Assembly: GCF_900102135.1 (NCBI RefSeq)
Contig: NZ_FMVJ01000002.1
Coordinates: 582,242-646,241, forward strand
Origin: Microvirga guangxiensis
GTDB taxonomy: Bacteria > Pseudomonadota > Alphaproteobacteria > Rhizobiales > Beijerinckiaceae
Reading direction: 5' to 3'
DNA: 64,000 bases
The translations under genes were made by a program, and so were the position numbers. Under the pieces are notes generated by a model. That model ran no database searches. It saw only the letters and a program-made list of their open reading frames with translations, and had not been told where the DNA came from. Positions 51,694-60,036 of the stretch are shown here, one piece after another (within the stretch, counting starts at the first letter, position 1; each line of letters opens with the position of its first letter).

Positions 51694-52220
51694 CTTGATT
51701 CAACTCCACACGTCGCTGTTTCAGGTGCCCGCCGGATCGCTCAGTTATCCTTGAGGCATGAGACATCATCGCGCATGGAAGTTGACCTTTCCTTACCACC
51801 GCGAACGAAAAACCGTGGAAGGACAAATCACTAGCACGCCGCCCGCGTCACCGAACGGGTGGCGGGGCCTGTTCGAGGCTTGCGTCAACCTTTCGTTTAC
51901 CCATTTCGTTAACACTGCTCTTGTCACGCCTGCAGGTTCGCAAGAGCGGCGGGCATGTGCAGGCGAAACCCTTCGTTTGCAACAGTTTTGAATGGCACGA
52001 CGAGGTTCCGTATGGTCACCCCGAATCCACAGGCCGAGCCCTTCGAACGACAGATTGGCACCGCCATGTCGTTAAGCGCTTGCATGCATGAATCAGGGTT
52101 TGTTAACCATTCCGAACTAGCGTTACGAATCAGTGCAAAAGGGCATCTGCCGCTGGCCCGGCAGCAGATGGGTAGTCGCAAGCTACACGCAAGCTCCAGG
52201 GCAAGGGCTGGGGAATAACA
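51694..52220. promoter_or_regulatory. ctrA upstream regulatory region with CcrM sites and CtrA half-site
   Basis: This 527-base divergent region (fliJ leftward, ctrA rightward) contains GAnTC methylation sites at 51697-51701, 52023-52027, 52090-52094 and 52127-52131, and a CtrA-like TTAACCAT at 52103-52110 lying between the last two. In Caulobacter, CcrM methylation and CtrA autoregulation both act on ctrA promoters. The arrangement here suggests the same control (inference). I see no gene in it. Confidence 0.65.
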
Positions 52221-52922
52221 ATGCGCGTACTTCTCATCGAAGACGACAGCGCGACTGCGCAAAGCATCGAGCTGATGCTGAAGTCCGAGAACTTCAATAT
52301 CTATACGACGGATCTCGGCGAAGAGGGCATCGACCTCGGCAAGTTGTACGATTACGACATCATTCTTCTCGACCTGAATCTTCCCGACATGTCGGGTTAT
52401 GAGGTTCTGCGCACGCTGCGTGTCGCGAAGGTGAAGACTCCGATCCTGATCCTGTCCGGCATGGCCGGCATCGAGGACAAGGTGAAGGGCCTCGGCTTCG
52501 GTGCCGACGATTATCTCACGAAGCCTTTCCACAAGGATGAGATGGTCGCCCGCATTCATGCCATCGTGCGCCGCTCGAAGGGCCATGCTCAATCCGTGAT
52601 TACCACCGGCGATCTCGTCGTGAATCTCGACACGAAGACGGTGGAAGTGGGCGGCGCCCGCGTGCATCTGACCGGCAAGGAATATCAGATGCTTGAGCTG
52701 CTCTCGCTGCGCAAGGGCACGACACTGACGAAGGAGATGTTCCTCAACCATCTCTACGGCGGCATGGACGAACCGGAGCTGAAGATCATCGACGTCTTCA
52801 TCTGCAAGCTGCGCAAGAAACTCGCCAATGCTTCGCAGGGCAAGAACTACATTGAGACCGTCTGGGGCCGCGGCTACGTACTGCGCGAGCCGAACGAGGC
52901 AGACGAGCGCGTCGCGGTTTGA
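52221..52922 (+). CDS. ctrA: Cell cycle response regulator CtrA
   Basis: This 233-residue OmpR-type regulator starts [20 protein letters not shown]. The receiver keeps the acidic pair, the phospho-Asp in [13 protein letters not shown] (Asp51), and [13 protein letters not shown] with Lys. The winged-helix output is complete ([31 protein letters not shown] and [20 protein letters not shown]). The protein is almost identical to CtrA of other alphaproteobacteria; it controls cell division, flagellar and other genes, and is phosphorylated through CckA-ChpT. chpT lies 490 bases downstream on the other strand. Confidence 0.97.
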   Translation: MRVLLIEDDSATAQSIELMLKSENFNIYTTDLGEEGIDLGKLYDYDIILLDLNLPDMSGYEVLRTLRVAKVKTPILILSGMAGIEDKVKGLGFGADDYLTKPFHKDEMVARIHAIVRRSKGHAQSVITTGDLVVNLDTKTVEVGGARVHLTGKEYQMLELLSLRKGTTLTKEMFLNHLYGGMDEPELKIIDVFICKLRKKLANASQGKNYIETVWGRGYVLREPNEADERVAV

Positions 52923-52940
52923 GCGATACGATAATGAATC

Positions 52941-52970
52941 AAAAAGCCCGGCAATGTGCCGGGCTTTTTT
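52941..52970 (+). terminator. Rho-independent terminator of ctrA
   Basis: A perfect stem AAAAAGCCCGGC with its complement (52941-52952 with 52957-52968), a four-base loop and a T-tail follow the ctrA stop at 52922. Confidence 0.92.
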
Positions 52971-53411
52971 ATGGGCATGATGCTTTCATCCTGCGAATGG
53001 AATCGATGCGCGCCCTGGTTGCTTGCAGTTATGCGTTGGTGGGCGTTACGCGAACCGTTCACGTTACGGGCTCAAGATTTTTATCGGCTGGGATTACCTC
53101 GTCCTGGTAGCGAGATGTTTCCGCCCGGCTCCGACAATCTTTAGCCTTATTGCCTCTCTCATCTTCTTTGCTTCCGCGACACTCAGCAGGCAGATGCATA
53201 ATCCTCAGGAATTGGTCGCATCTCCGACGAAGCATCGCGCATGCTACCTATAGCAGACCCTGGTCGATGCCTTCCTGACATTCGCGTTTCCGGCATGGCA
53301 TACATGCTTGTCGTCATGCCGGCTGACGCATTGGCAAGCGCGCGCTTTAAGAAGAGGTGTAAGGCATGATTTGAACGCGGCGCTCCAAATGAGCACCGCG
53401 CCTTAATCAAA
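52971..53411. other. Intergenic region between ctrA and chpT
   Basis: These 441 bases lie between the ctrA terminator and the chpT stop. Only short, unconvincing frames occur on either strand. A weak hairpin at about 53381-53404 could end chpT transcription. I see no other structure. Confidence 0.4.
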
Positions 53412-54053
53412 TCAGGCCGTCACTGCCTTGATCTTCACCTCATCGCCCTCGATGCTGAAAGCGATGCTCATGTTGGAGGCGCGGGCCACCATACCGGCGT
53501 AGTAGATCTGGATGCCATGGGCATCGACCGTGCCCGTCTCTGAATGGCCAGCGAGAAGTTCCTGTGAATGTGCGGGAATGCGTGCATTCAAGCCCTTGGA
53601 CTTGATCGTGAACTCGCAGTGCTCAGCATCCCCCGTCACGGTCACGTCGATCGCGCCGCCACGCGGAATGGCGGTGATGGCGATCATGATCAGGTTGAGG
53701 AGCAGCTTGACCCTGTTCTTGGGGAACAGGAGACGCGGCGAGGACCAGGAAAAGGCGATCTTGTCGTCGAGGAACATGCCTCGCGCCACCTGCTCGGCAT
53801 CGCCAAGGTCGATGGATGCTCCAGCCGAACCTGCCGCGCCGAAGGCGAGACGGGCGAATTGAAGGCGGGCGGAAGCCTGGCGGGCGCTCTTCTGGATCAG
53901 GTCGAGAGCGAATTCGCGCATGGAAGTGTCGCTATCGTCCTCCAGGACCTCGAGCCCGTTGACGATCGCACCGACCGGCGAGATCACGTCATGGCAGACG
54001 CGCGAGCAAAGAAGGGCGGCAAGGTCGAGCGAATCAAGAGAGATGGTGGCCAT
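53412..54053 (-). CDS. chpT: Histidine phosphotransferase ChpT
   Basis: This 213-residue protein matches ChpT (HPTransfase, DUF2328). The H-box-like segment is LAALLCSRVCHDVISPVGAI with the phospho-His near residue 21, followed by NGLEVLEDD and a C-terminal degenerate ATPase-like Bergerat domain (SSPRLLFPKNRVKLLLNLIM). ChpT passes phosphate from the kinase CckA to CtrA and CpdR. GGAG lies five bases before ATG 54053. It is convergent with ctrA and divergent from cysQ. Confidence 0.95.
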   Translation of the reverse strand: MATISLDSLDLAALLCSRVCHDVISPVGAIVNGLEVLEDDSDTSMREFALDLIQKSARQASARLQFARLAFGAAGSAGASIDLGDAEQVARGMFLDDKIAFSWSSPRLLFPKNRVKLLLNLIMIAITAIPRGGAIDVTVTGDAEHCEFTIKSKGLNARIPAHSQELLAGHSETGTVDAHGIQIYYAGMVARASNMSIAFSIEGDEVKIKAVTA

Positions 54054-54224
54054 AAGGGCTCCGGATAGACCGTAAGTTCAGCGTTGGATTTATGAAATTC
54101 TGGATTTCAGACTTCACGAATATAGCCAAACAGGAAAGAGAACGTGAACCGGATACCCGGCTATGAGTTCTTTGGAAAGCAGGCAAAAGAGATCGACAGG
54201 TCTTGCGAGAACAGGCAAAGTCCC

Positions 54225-55052
54225 ATGATGCGTCTCGACGACACTCATCCTGATGAAATCGCCGTAAGGCTTGCGTCCATTGCCTCCAAAGCCGCACATC
54301 TTCTGCGAGGCATGGAAAATGCGCTAATCGAACAGCGCGTCAAGGACGATGGCAGCCCGAGCACTGCGGCCGATCTGGCAGCGGAAGAGCTGATCATCCG
54401 CCATCTGAACGAGGCTTGGCCAGGCGTGCCGATTGTGGCCGAGGAAACGGCCAGCACCGCCCATCCCGGCGAGTTCTTCTTCCTGGTCGACCCCCTCGAT
54501 GGCACCCGCGACTTCATTCACGGCACGGGAGAATACAGCGTCAATATCGCCCTGATCCGGGGAGATCGTCCCTTGGCTGCCGCGGTTGCAGCCCCGGCCT
54601 TGAGTAAAGTCTGGATCGCAGGAGCGAATGCGCGGACGAGCCCGATGCCGGAGGCGGGCAGCGACGCGTTCGAGTGGCAGGACATCAAGGTTCGCAGCGC
54701 CCCCGAAGGCGGCCTCATCGCCCTCGTCAGCCGCCGTCACGGAGACATCGCGACGGAAGCCTGTCTTTCAGTGCTTTCCATCGGCACACGGCGCATGACC
54801 TCGTCCGCCGTGAAATTCTGCCTGATCGCCTCAGGCGAGGCCGATATCTATGTGCGCTGCGGCGCGACCATGGAATGGGATACGGCGGCAGGCGACCATA
54901 TTCTCTGCTGCGCTGGCGGCAGCGTAGTCGGCCCTGGAAGCGTTCCCCTCACCTATGGCCACGAGGTGCGGGGCTATCGCAACGGCCCCTTCGCCGCCAT
55001 GGGCGATACGTCGCTCGCGCCCAGGCTTGATCTGCCGGCCGCCGCGGCTTGA
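54225..55052 (+). CDS. cysQ: 3'(2'),5'-bisphosphate nucleotidase, CysQ family
   Basis: This 275-residue enzyme of the inositol monophosphatase superfamily has the Mg sites in VAEETAS (Glu), FFLVDPLDGTRDFIHGTGEY (D-P-L-D-G-T) and CGATMEWDTAAGDHILCCAG near the C-terminus. It removes the 3'-phosphate from PAP, a by-product of sulfate assimilation. ATG 54225 precedes the family-like start; a longer frame upstream is less likely. It is divergent from chpT. Confidence 0.9.
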   Translation: MMRLDDTHPDEIAVRLASIASKAAHLLRGMENALIEQRVKDDGSPSTAADLAAEELIIRHLNEAWPGVPIVAEETASTAHPGEFFFLVDPLDGTRDFIHGTGEYSVNIALIRGDRPLAAAVAAPALSKVWIAGANARTSPMPEAGSDAFEWQDIKVRSAPEGGLIALVSRRHGDIATEACLSVLSIGTRRMTSSAVKFCLIASGEADIYVRCGATMEWDTAAGDHILCCAGGSVVGPGSVPLTYGHEVRGYRNGPFAAMGDTSLAPRLDLPAAAA

Positions 55053-55195
55053 GGCTCATCAGCGTGCCCCTGCGGCACCAAGGCGCCGTTCGTACAGAGA
55101 TTGTTAGGGTTGATGCTCGTAAAGTCGGGGTTCGATAGAAGCCGTCCGGGCCTGATGAACCCGGATCGTCCCCTGTCCCTACGAGGAGATAGCCC

Positions 55196-55798
55196 ATGCG
55201 CTCCCGAATTTTCTTCGCTGCTGCGGTTGCCTTCAGCGCCCTTGCCGGCGCTCTCCCGTCTCAGGCATCGGCGCAAACCATGCAGCCTGCCTATGCGACC
55301 AACCCGGGCCGCCCCGATTCCTTCGATTCCAACGAATTGGTCGATTCCGGCCATCAGTTTTTCGGTTCGGCCTCCCGCGGCTTGGCCCTGACCCTGCAGG
55401 AAGCCGTACGCCGCTGGGGTGAGCCCAACGGCTACATTCTCGGACAAGAAGCCTCCGGCGCCATTATCGGCGGCCTGCGCTACGGCGAGGGCAAGCTGTT
55501 CACCCGCAATGCGGGCGAGCGCAAGATTTTCTGGCAAGGCCCGTCCGTGGGCTTCGATTTTGGCGGCGAAGGCGCCCGGACCATGATGCTGGTCTACAAC
55601 ATGCCCTTCACCGATGCCCTCTATAAGCGCTTTGTCGGCGTCGATGGGTCGGCCTACTTCATCGGCGGCTTCGGCATGACGGCCCTGGCAGCCGACCAGA
55701 TGATCGTGGTTCCGATCCGCACCGGCGTCGGTGCCCGCCTCGGGGTCAACATGGGCTATCTGAAATTCACGTCCGAGCCGACCTGGAACCCCTTCTGA
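55196..55798 (+). CDS. eipA: Envelope integrity protein A (EipA, DUF1134)
   Basis: This 200-residue periplasmic protein has a signal peptide (cleavage after QASAQ), then DSFDSNELVDSGHQFFGSAS, RGLALTLQEAVRRWGEPNGY, IGGLRYGEGKLFT and the C-terminal GVGARLGVNMGYLKFTSEPT, which match DUF1134. The Brucella member EipA protects the envelope, affects virulence and is under CtrA control, which fits its place close to ctrA and chpT. GAGGAG precedes ATG 55196. Confidence 0.92.
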   Translation: MRSRIFFAAAVAFSALAGALPSQASAQTMQPAYATNPGRPDSFDSNELVDSGHQFFGSASRGLALTLQEAVRRWGEPNGYILGQEASGAIIGGLRYGEGKLFTRNAGERKIFWQGPSVGFDFGGEGARTMMLVYNMPFTDALYKRFVGVDGSAYFIGGFGMTALAADQMIVVPIRTGVGARLGVNMGYLKFTSEPTWNPF

Positions 55799-55966
55799 GG
55801 AGGTCCGCGCCCCCTCTCCTGCTCCCAAGGCAGTGGAAACAGCCTAAAGATGCACTACAACCGGCAGGCTGGAGCGTGAACGCTCTGGAAAGCTGCGCCG
55901 GCGCAGGGCAAGGTGCCCGAGCGTTCCCGGTCAGTCTGTTTCTGGTTCCTTGGAGTTGGCGTCCGC

Positions 55967-56989
55967 GTGGTTGAAACCATTATGATTTTCGCGCTGGGGT
56001 TTGTAGCCGCAACCCTTGTCGCGCTCCTCATCATTCCCGCCATCAATGCCCGCGCGGAGCGACTGGCCCGCCGCAGGGCCGAGGCGCTGTTTCCCATGTC
56101 CATCTCCGAATTGACGGCGGAGAAGGATCATTTGCGCGCCGAGTTTGCGGTGCTTCAGCGCAAGATCGAGCGCAAGGCTGAGGAAGCTCTTGCCGCCAAG
56201 CATGACAGCATGGAAGAGCTGGGACGGCGCGCGGTGCGGATCGAGGCGCTTGAAAGCACGCTGACCGAGCGGGACAAGACGGTTGCGGGACTCGAGACCT
56301 CTCTTGCCCATACCCAGACGAGGCTGGCTGCTGCCGAGGATGAGCTCGGCCAGACCAGAACCTTCCTGTCGGCAACCCGCGAAACCCTGGCTGCCCTCGA
56401 GAACGCCCACCGCGCGACCTTGAATGAGCTGTCGAACACGCGCATGGAGTTGGACCTTACCCAAAGCGACCGTTCGAGGTTCAAGACCGAGTTGCTCCAT
56501 ACGCAGGAAAAGCTCGCTCGCTTGGAGGCGGAATTCGCCGATACGGACCAGCGCCTGACAGCCTCGCTCAGCGACGTCGATGCCAAGCGCATCGCTATTT
56601 CGGATCTGGAAACCCGCTTGATGACGCAGACCGCGCGCGGCAACGATTTCGAGCGCGCGCTCAACGAGCGTAACGTCGAGCTGTCTGCCGAGCGCAAGCG
56701 CCTTGCCGATCTCGTGAAAGAGCTTGCCGCCGAGCAGGAGCGCGGCCTGATCCTGGAACAGCGCATTCGCGAGATCGAAACCGAGCGCGACGAGGCTCAA
56801 ACCCGCCTTTCCTCGCAGGAAAGCTCCAGAGCAGGCGATGAAGAGCTGCGCCGTCAGATCAGCGAAGTCGCCGCCAAAGTGATGAAGCAAAACGGCGGTA
56901 CGCCACCCCGCAATGGGAACAACCGCAATAGCAGACGGCGCAATAAGTCGGCGGGGAGGCAAAAGCAGCCTGATCCCGCCGTTTCATGA
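55967..56989 (+). CDS. Membrane-anchored coiled-coil protein
   Basis: This protein of about 340 residues starts with GTG 55967 (GGAG 11 bases before) or ATG 55982. A single membrane segment (IFALGFVAATLVALLIIPAI) is followed by a basic stop-transfer part and a very long Glu/Arg/Leu-rich coiled coil (residues 50-310) with several Glu-rich heptads, ending in a basic Asn/Arg/Lys tail. Such proteins span from the inner membrane into the cytoplasm. I do not recognise a named family; a structural or scaffolding role is possible. Confidence 0.8.
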   Translation: MVETIMIFALGFVAATLVALLIIPAINARAERLARRRAEALFPMSISELTAEKDHLRAEFAVLQRKIERKAEEALAAKHDSMEELGRRAVRIEALESTLTERDKTVAGLETSLAHTQTRLAAAEDELGQTRTFLSATRETLAALENAHRATLNELSNTRMELDLTQSDRSRFKTELLHTQEKLARLEAEFADTDQRLTASLSDVDAKRIAISDLETRLMTQTARGNDFERALNERNVELSAERKRLADLVKELAAEQERGLILEQRIREIETERDEAQTRLSSQESSRAGDEELRRQISEVAAKVMKQNGGTPPRNGNNRNSRRRNKSAGRQKQPDPAVS

Positions 56990-56998
56990 TGGTTCAGC

Positions 56999-57340
56999 TT
57001 ATTTCGGATCGACCCGTGGATTGCCGCCAGGGCTGCCCGGCGGCGGGATGACCGGCGTCGTATTCGGATTGGGCACAGGCGCCGGCACGCTCATGTCAGG
57101 CGTAGCCGTCGCCGGAGGACGGATGACCCCATCTGTTTGCTCCAGCTTGTCGCTCAAGGTGGAGCCGGTCGACGAGGGCTCCTGCGGCGTTACGGATCCT
57201 TGAGGCTCAACCTTTTCGACAGGCATTTGCTGCAGCGGAGGCATGTTGGGTGCCTGCTGGTTCAGAACATCGGGGTTTTGCGCCAGAGCGGCGGTGATCC
57301 CGCCGAATGTGGCGAGAGACAGAACCAGAATTCGCTTCAT
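56999..57340 (-). CDS. Exported Pro-rich protein, unknown function
   Basis: This 113-residue protein has a signal peptide (MKRILVLSLATFGGITAALA) and a Pro/Gln/Thr-rich disordered mature part (QAPNMPPLQQMPVEKVEPQG, ending GSPGGNPRVDPK). Family unknown. It lies 53 bases downstream of the D-amino-acid transaminase gene on the same strand and is convergent with the coiled-coil gene. A ribosome-binding AGGAG lies before ATG 57340. Confidence 0.68.
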   Translation of the reverse strand: MKRILVLSLATFGGITAALAQNPDVLNQQAPNMPPLQQMPVEKVEPQGSVTPQEPSSTGSTLSDKLEQTDGVIRPPATATPDMSVPAPVPNPNTTPVIPPPGSPGGNPRVDPK

Positions 57341-57393
57341 GGATCGCTCCTTTCGAAAGGCAACGAGCGATTCCTGATGCAGTTCCGCCTCGC

Positions 57394-58257
57394 TTACTCA
57401 GCCGCCATGCGCGGCGACGATGCCATCCGAATGTAGATCTCACGCAGTTTCTTGGTGATTGGTCCCGGCTTTCCGTCACCGATCGAGCGTCCGTCGATGG
57501 ACACGATGGGGAGCACGAAGGTGGACGCACTCGTCATGAAGGCCTCGGCGGCGTCATACGCTTCTTCCACCGTGAACAGCCGCTCTTCGAGCTCTATCCC
57601 CGCATCTTGCGAGAGCGCCAGAAGCGACTTGCGCGTAATGCCGGGGAGAATGGCATTCGACAGTGGGCGTACGACGATGCGTCCCTCTTTCGTGACGATG
57701 AAGCCGCTCGACGAGCCGCCCTCCGTCACGAAACCGTCCTGAACCATCCAGGCCTCCTGCGCACCGGCCTCCTTGGCCGCCTGCTTGGCGAGAACCTGCG
57801 CCAGCAGGTTGATCGATTTGATGTCGCGGCGGCTCCAGCGCTGATCCGGCACTGTGATGACGGCGATGCCCTTCTCCGCAGCGGGCGCATTCACGATGGC
57901 CTTGGCCTGTGTGAACATCGCAACCGTGGGGGCGGTGTTCTCAGGGAACATGAAGTCGCGCTCCGCGACGCCCCGGGTGACCTGGAAATAGATGAAGCCT
58001 TCCGTCATCCCATTGCGGCGAGCGATCTCTTCCTCCAGGCGTGTCCATTCCGCACGCGTGTAGGGATTGGGGATCCGTACCTCCCGCAATGATCTTTCCA
58101 GACGCTCGAGATGCGCATCGTTGTCGACGAGATGACCGTCGAGGATGGCAATGCCCTCGTAAACACCGTCTCCGAAAAGAAAACCTCGATCCATGAAGGG
58201 GACCTTCGCCTCCTCGATGGGAAGGAACGAGCCGTTCAAGAACACGATGCGGGACAT
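57394..58257 (-). CDS. D-amino acid aminotransferase (class IV, PLP-dependent)
   Basis: This 287-residue class IV aminotransferase starts at ATG 58257 (SRIVFLNGSFLPIEEAKVPF). PLP-binding and catalytic marks are the DRGFLFGDGVYEG segment, the PLP-Lys in RDIKSINLLAQVLAKQAA, the Glu in VTEGGSSSGFIV and the phosphate-binding turn near TSASTFVLP. The family includes D-alanine transaminase, which supplies D-amino acids for peptidoglycan, and branched-chain transaminase; the D-amino-acid type fits best. The frame begins upstream without a good site. Confidence 0.9.
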   Translation of the reverse strand: MSRIVFLNGSFLPIEEAKVPFMDRGFLFGDGVYEGIAILDGHLVDNDAHLERLERSLREVRIPNPYTRAEWTRLEEEIARRNGMTEGFIYFQVTRGVAERDFMFPENTAPTVAMFTQAKAIVNAPAAEKGIAVITVPDQRWSRRDIKSINLLAQVLAKQAAKEAGAQEAWMVQDGFVTEGGSSSGFIVTKEGRIVVRPLSNAILPGITRKSLLALSQDAGIELEERLFTVEEAYDAAEAFMTSASTFVLPIVSIDGRSIGDGKPGPITKKLREIYIRMASSPRMAAE

Positions 58258-58364
58258 GGATACCTCGAATGATGCGCTTCTCGAGCCGCGTCGACGGGTA
58301 TGCGCCGCAGCACGCTGACATAGATCCCTTGGCATCTGCCAGCATGGCCATAGGTAACTCTACG

Positions 58365-58973
58365 ATGAAAGCGACGCTACTCCTCATTTCGGCAGCTCTG
58401 TCGATCCTCTCCCTGCCCTCCCCAGCTTTCGCATCCCAGGCGGCAATGGGATGGTTCAAGAGCCAAGGGTATGTCGGGCCTGAAGGCACACGGATCATCG
58501 CCTGCCATGGCTATGGCTGCTCGCGACGTCAGGTGATTACGGTGGATGGTGCCTTGCTCAACAGAGCGCGGGCGATCCTCAGCGCGGGAAGAGCATCGGC
58601 AGAGAGCGAGCGGAAGGCGCTTGGACAGGTTGTCAGCACTTACACGGCCTATCTGGCCGCTTCGATCGGCGGCAAACGTGACGTCCCAGGTTCTCCGGCC
58701 GACATGTCAGGTGTGCATGGCCAGATGGATTGCCTGGATGAAACGGCCAACACCACGAGTTTGCTGCTGGTCCTTCAGGCACAGGGCTTGCTCGCCCATC
58801 ACAAGGTTGAGCGGCCGGAATCGCGCGGGTTCTTTTTAGATGGCCGTTACCCGCATTTTTCCGCCGTGATCATCGACGAAAGCGGGAGGGAATGGGCGGT
58901 CGATCCGTGGAGGCGAGCGCCGGGCCAGAGGCCCGAAATCCTGCCGCTCGTCCAGTGGCGGCAGGATTCCTGA
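58365..58973 (+). CDS. Exported protein of unknown function
   Basis: This 202-residue protein starts at ATG 58365 with a signal peptide (MKATLLLISAALSILSLPSP, cleavage after AFA). The mature part has a CHGYGC pair, ALGQVVSTYTAYLAASIGGK, the HGQMDCLDETANTTSLLLVL segment and the C-terminal FLDGRYPHFSAVIIDESGRE. The Cys-x-Asp-Glu and later His/Asp arrangement resembles transglutaminase-like or related periplasmic hydrolases, but I cannot confirm it. It is divergent from the transaminase. Confidence 0.72.
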   Translation: MKATLLLISAALSILSLPSPAFASQAAMGWFKSQGYVGPEGTRIIACHGYGCSRRQVITVDGALLNRARAILSAGRASAESERKALGQVVSTYTAYLAASIGGKRDVPGSPADMSGVHGQMDCLDETANTTSLLLVLQAQGLLAHHKVERPESRGFFLDGRYPHFSAVIIDESGREWAVDPWRRAPGQRPEILPLVQWRQDS

Positions 58974-58991
58974 CAAAAGTCGCCTTACGGC

Positions 58992-59303
58992 TTATTTCAG
59001 ATGTTGAGCAAGGTGCTTGTTCATCTCGAACATGGTCACCTTCGGCTTTCCAAAGATCGGCTGCAGCTTGTCATCCGCGATGATCTCGCGCTTGTTCTCA
59101 GGGTTCTGCAGATTGTTCTTCTTGATGTAGTCCCACATCTTGCTCACTACCTCGCCGCGCGGCAGCGGGTTCGAGCCGACGATGGCGGCCAACTCCTTGG
59201 AGGGCTGCAGGGGCTTCTGAAGAGCATTGGGCTTGGAACCAGCAGCCGGCTTTTCAGCAGCCTTCTTCGCTCCGGCTTTTCCGTCTGTCGTCTTGGTCGG
59301 CAT
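58992..59303 (-). CDS. SWIB/MDM2 domain protein
   Basis: This 103-residue protein starts at ATG 59303 behind GGAGGA. After a basic Lys/Ala-rich N-terminus (about 30 residues) it has one SWIB domain: LQPSKELAAIVGSNPLPRGE, VVSKMWDYIKKNNLQNPENK and REIIADDKLQPIFGKPKV. In eukaryotes SWIB domains are in chromatin remodelling complexes; bacterial ones (for example in chlamydiae and many alphaproteobacteria) are thought to act with topoisomerase or nucleoid DNA, and the basic tail supports DNA binding. Single gene, convergent with the exported protein. Confidence 0.9.
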   Translation of the reverse strand: MPTKTTDGKAGAKKAAEKPAAGSKPNALQKPLQPSKELAAIVGSNPLPRGEVVSKMWDYIKKNNLQNPENKREIIADDKLQPIFGKPKVTMFEMNKHLAQHLK

Positions 59304-59490
59304 GTATTCCTCCGGGAGTAGAGTGGGAAAGCTCGTCAGCAGCAATGTTGCTTATCGTGCTGCAAGCTCATTGACTTTCCCTGGGTCGGGCAGTCCGGAG
59401 ACTGTTTCAAGACCCCAGTCCCCGATGGAAAGTCAATTCGGGCAGAGCTTATGTCTGCTCTGCGCCTTCAGCAAGCTAGAGTTCAGGAAT

Positions 59491-59940
59491 TTAGGCTGTT
59501 TTCGGAAAAGGAAGGATTTTTGCTGTTTCCTGGGGAAGAGGCAGGCCTTTTCCTGGGCGCAGGAATCTCTTCGACCGCTTGGCCGCCGCATGAACATGCG
59601 AGACGATCACCTCATTCGGACAAGGCTTGGCCAGGAAAGCCGCGCCCTGAGGCAGATCTCCTTGAGCGGGCCACTGACGGCCAGACATGATCAGGATTTC
59701 GGCACTTGGCCAGGCTTCATGAACCTTATGAGCGAGCTCAAACCCGTTGCAGCCATTCGGCATATCCACATCGGTCAGCAGAACGTCCACCTCGAGGCCC
59801 GCCTCCAGAAGAACAAGAGCCTCCGTAGCATTGGCCGCCTCGACCACCTTGAAGCCGGAATCTTCGAGAAGCTCCGCGACGAAAAGCCGGATCAGAGGCT
59901 CATCCTCGACAAGGAGAATTGTGGATTGCAGTTCAGGCAT
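59491..59940 (-). CDS. Single-domain response regulator
   Basis: This 149-residue receiver-only protein starts at ATG 59940 (a GTG at 59961 is another option). It keeps the acidic pair (LLVEDEP), the phospho-Asp57 (LLTDVDMPNG), Ser86 (LIMSGRQ) and Lys104 (AFLAKPCP). A short basic tail follows, rich in Arg/Lys, with no output domain. An EcfG-type promoter lies 33 bases upstream. It could act as a phosphate sink or by protein contact in the general stress response; partner unknown. Confidence 0.88.
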   Translation of the reverse strand: MPELQSTILLVEDEPLIRLFVAELLEDSGFKVVEAANATEALVLLEAGLEVDVLLTDVDMPNGCNGFELAHKVHEAWPSAEILIMSGRQWPAQGDLPQGAAFLAKPCPNEVIVSHVHAAAKRSKRFLRPGKGLPLPQETAKILPFPKTA

Positions 59941-59972
59941 CGATCGCTCGGCGGAAGGCACAATTTTTCATG

Positions 59973-59997
59973 AACGCTTCTGCCGAGGATTTGTTCC
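59973..59997 (-). promoter_or_regulatory. EcfG-type promoter of response regulator
   Basis: On the minus strand, GGAAC (59997-59993) and CGTT (59976-59973) are separated by exactly 16 bases, a perfect match to the EcfG consensus, 33 bases upstream of the start codon at 59940. Confidence 0.75.
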
Positions 59998-60036
59998 AAC
60001 CCTAAGAGCGTCCTTCTTGAATGTCTGGCCGCCTGC

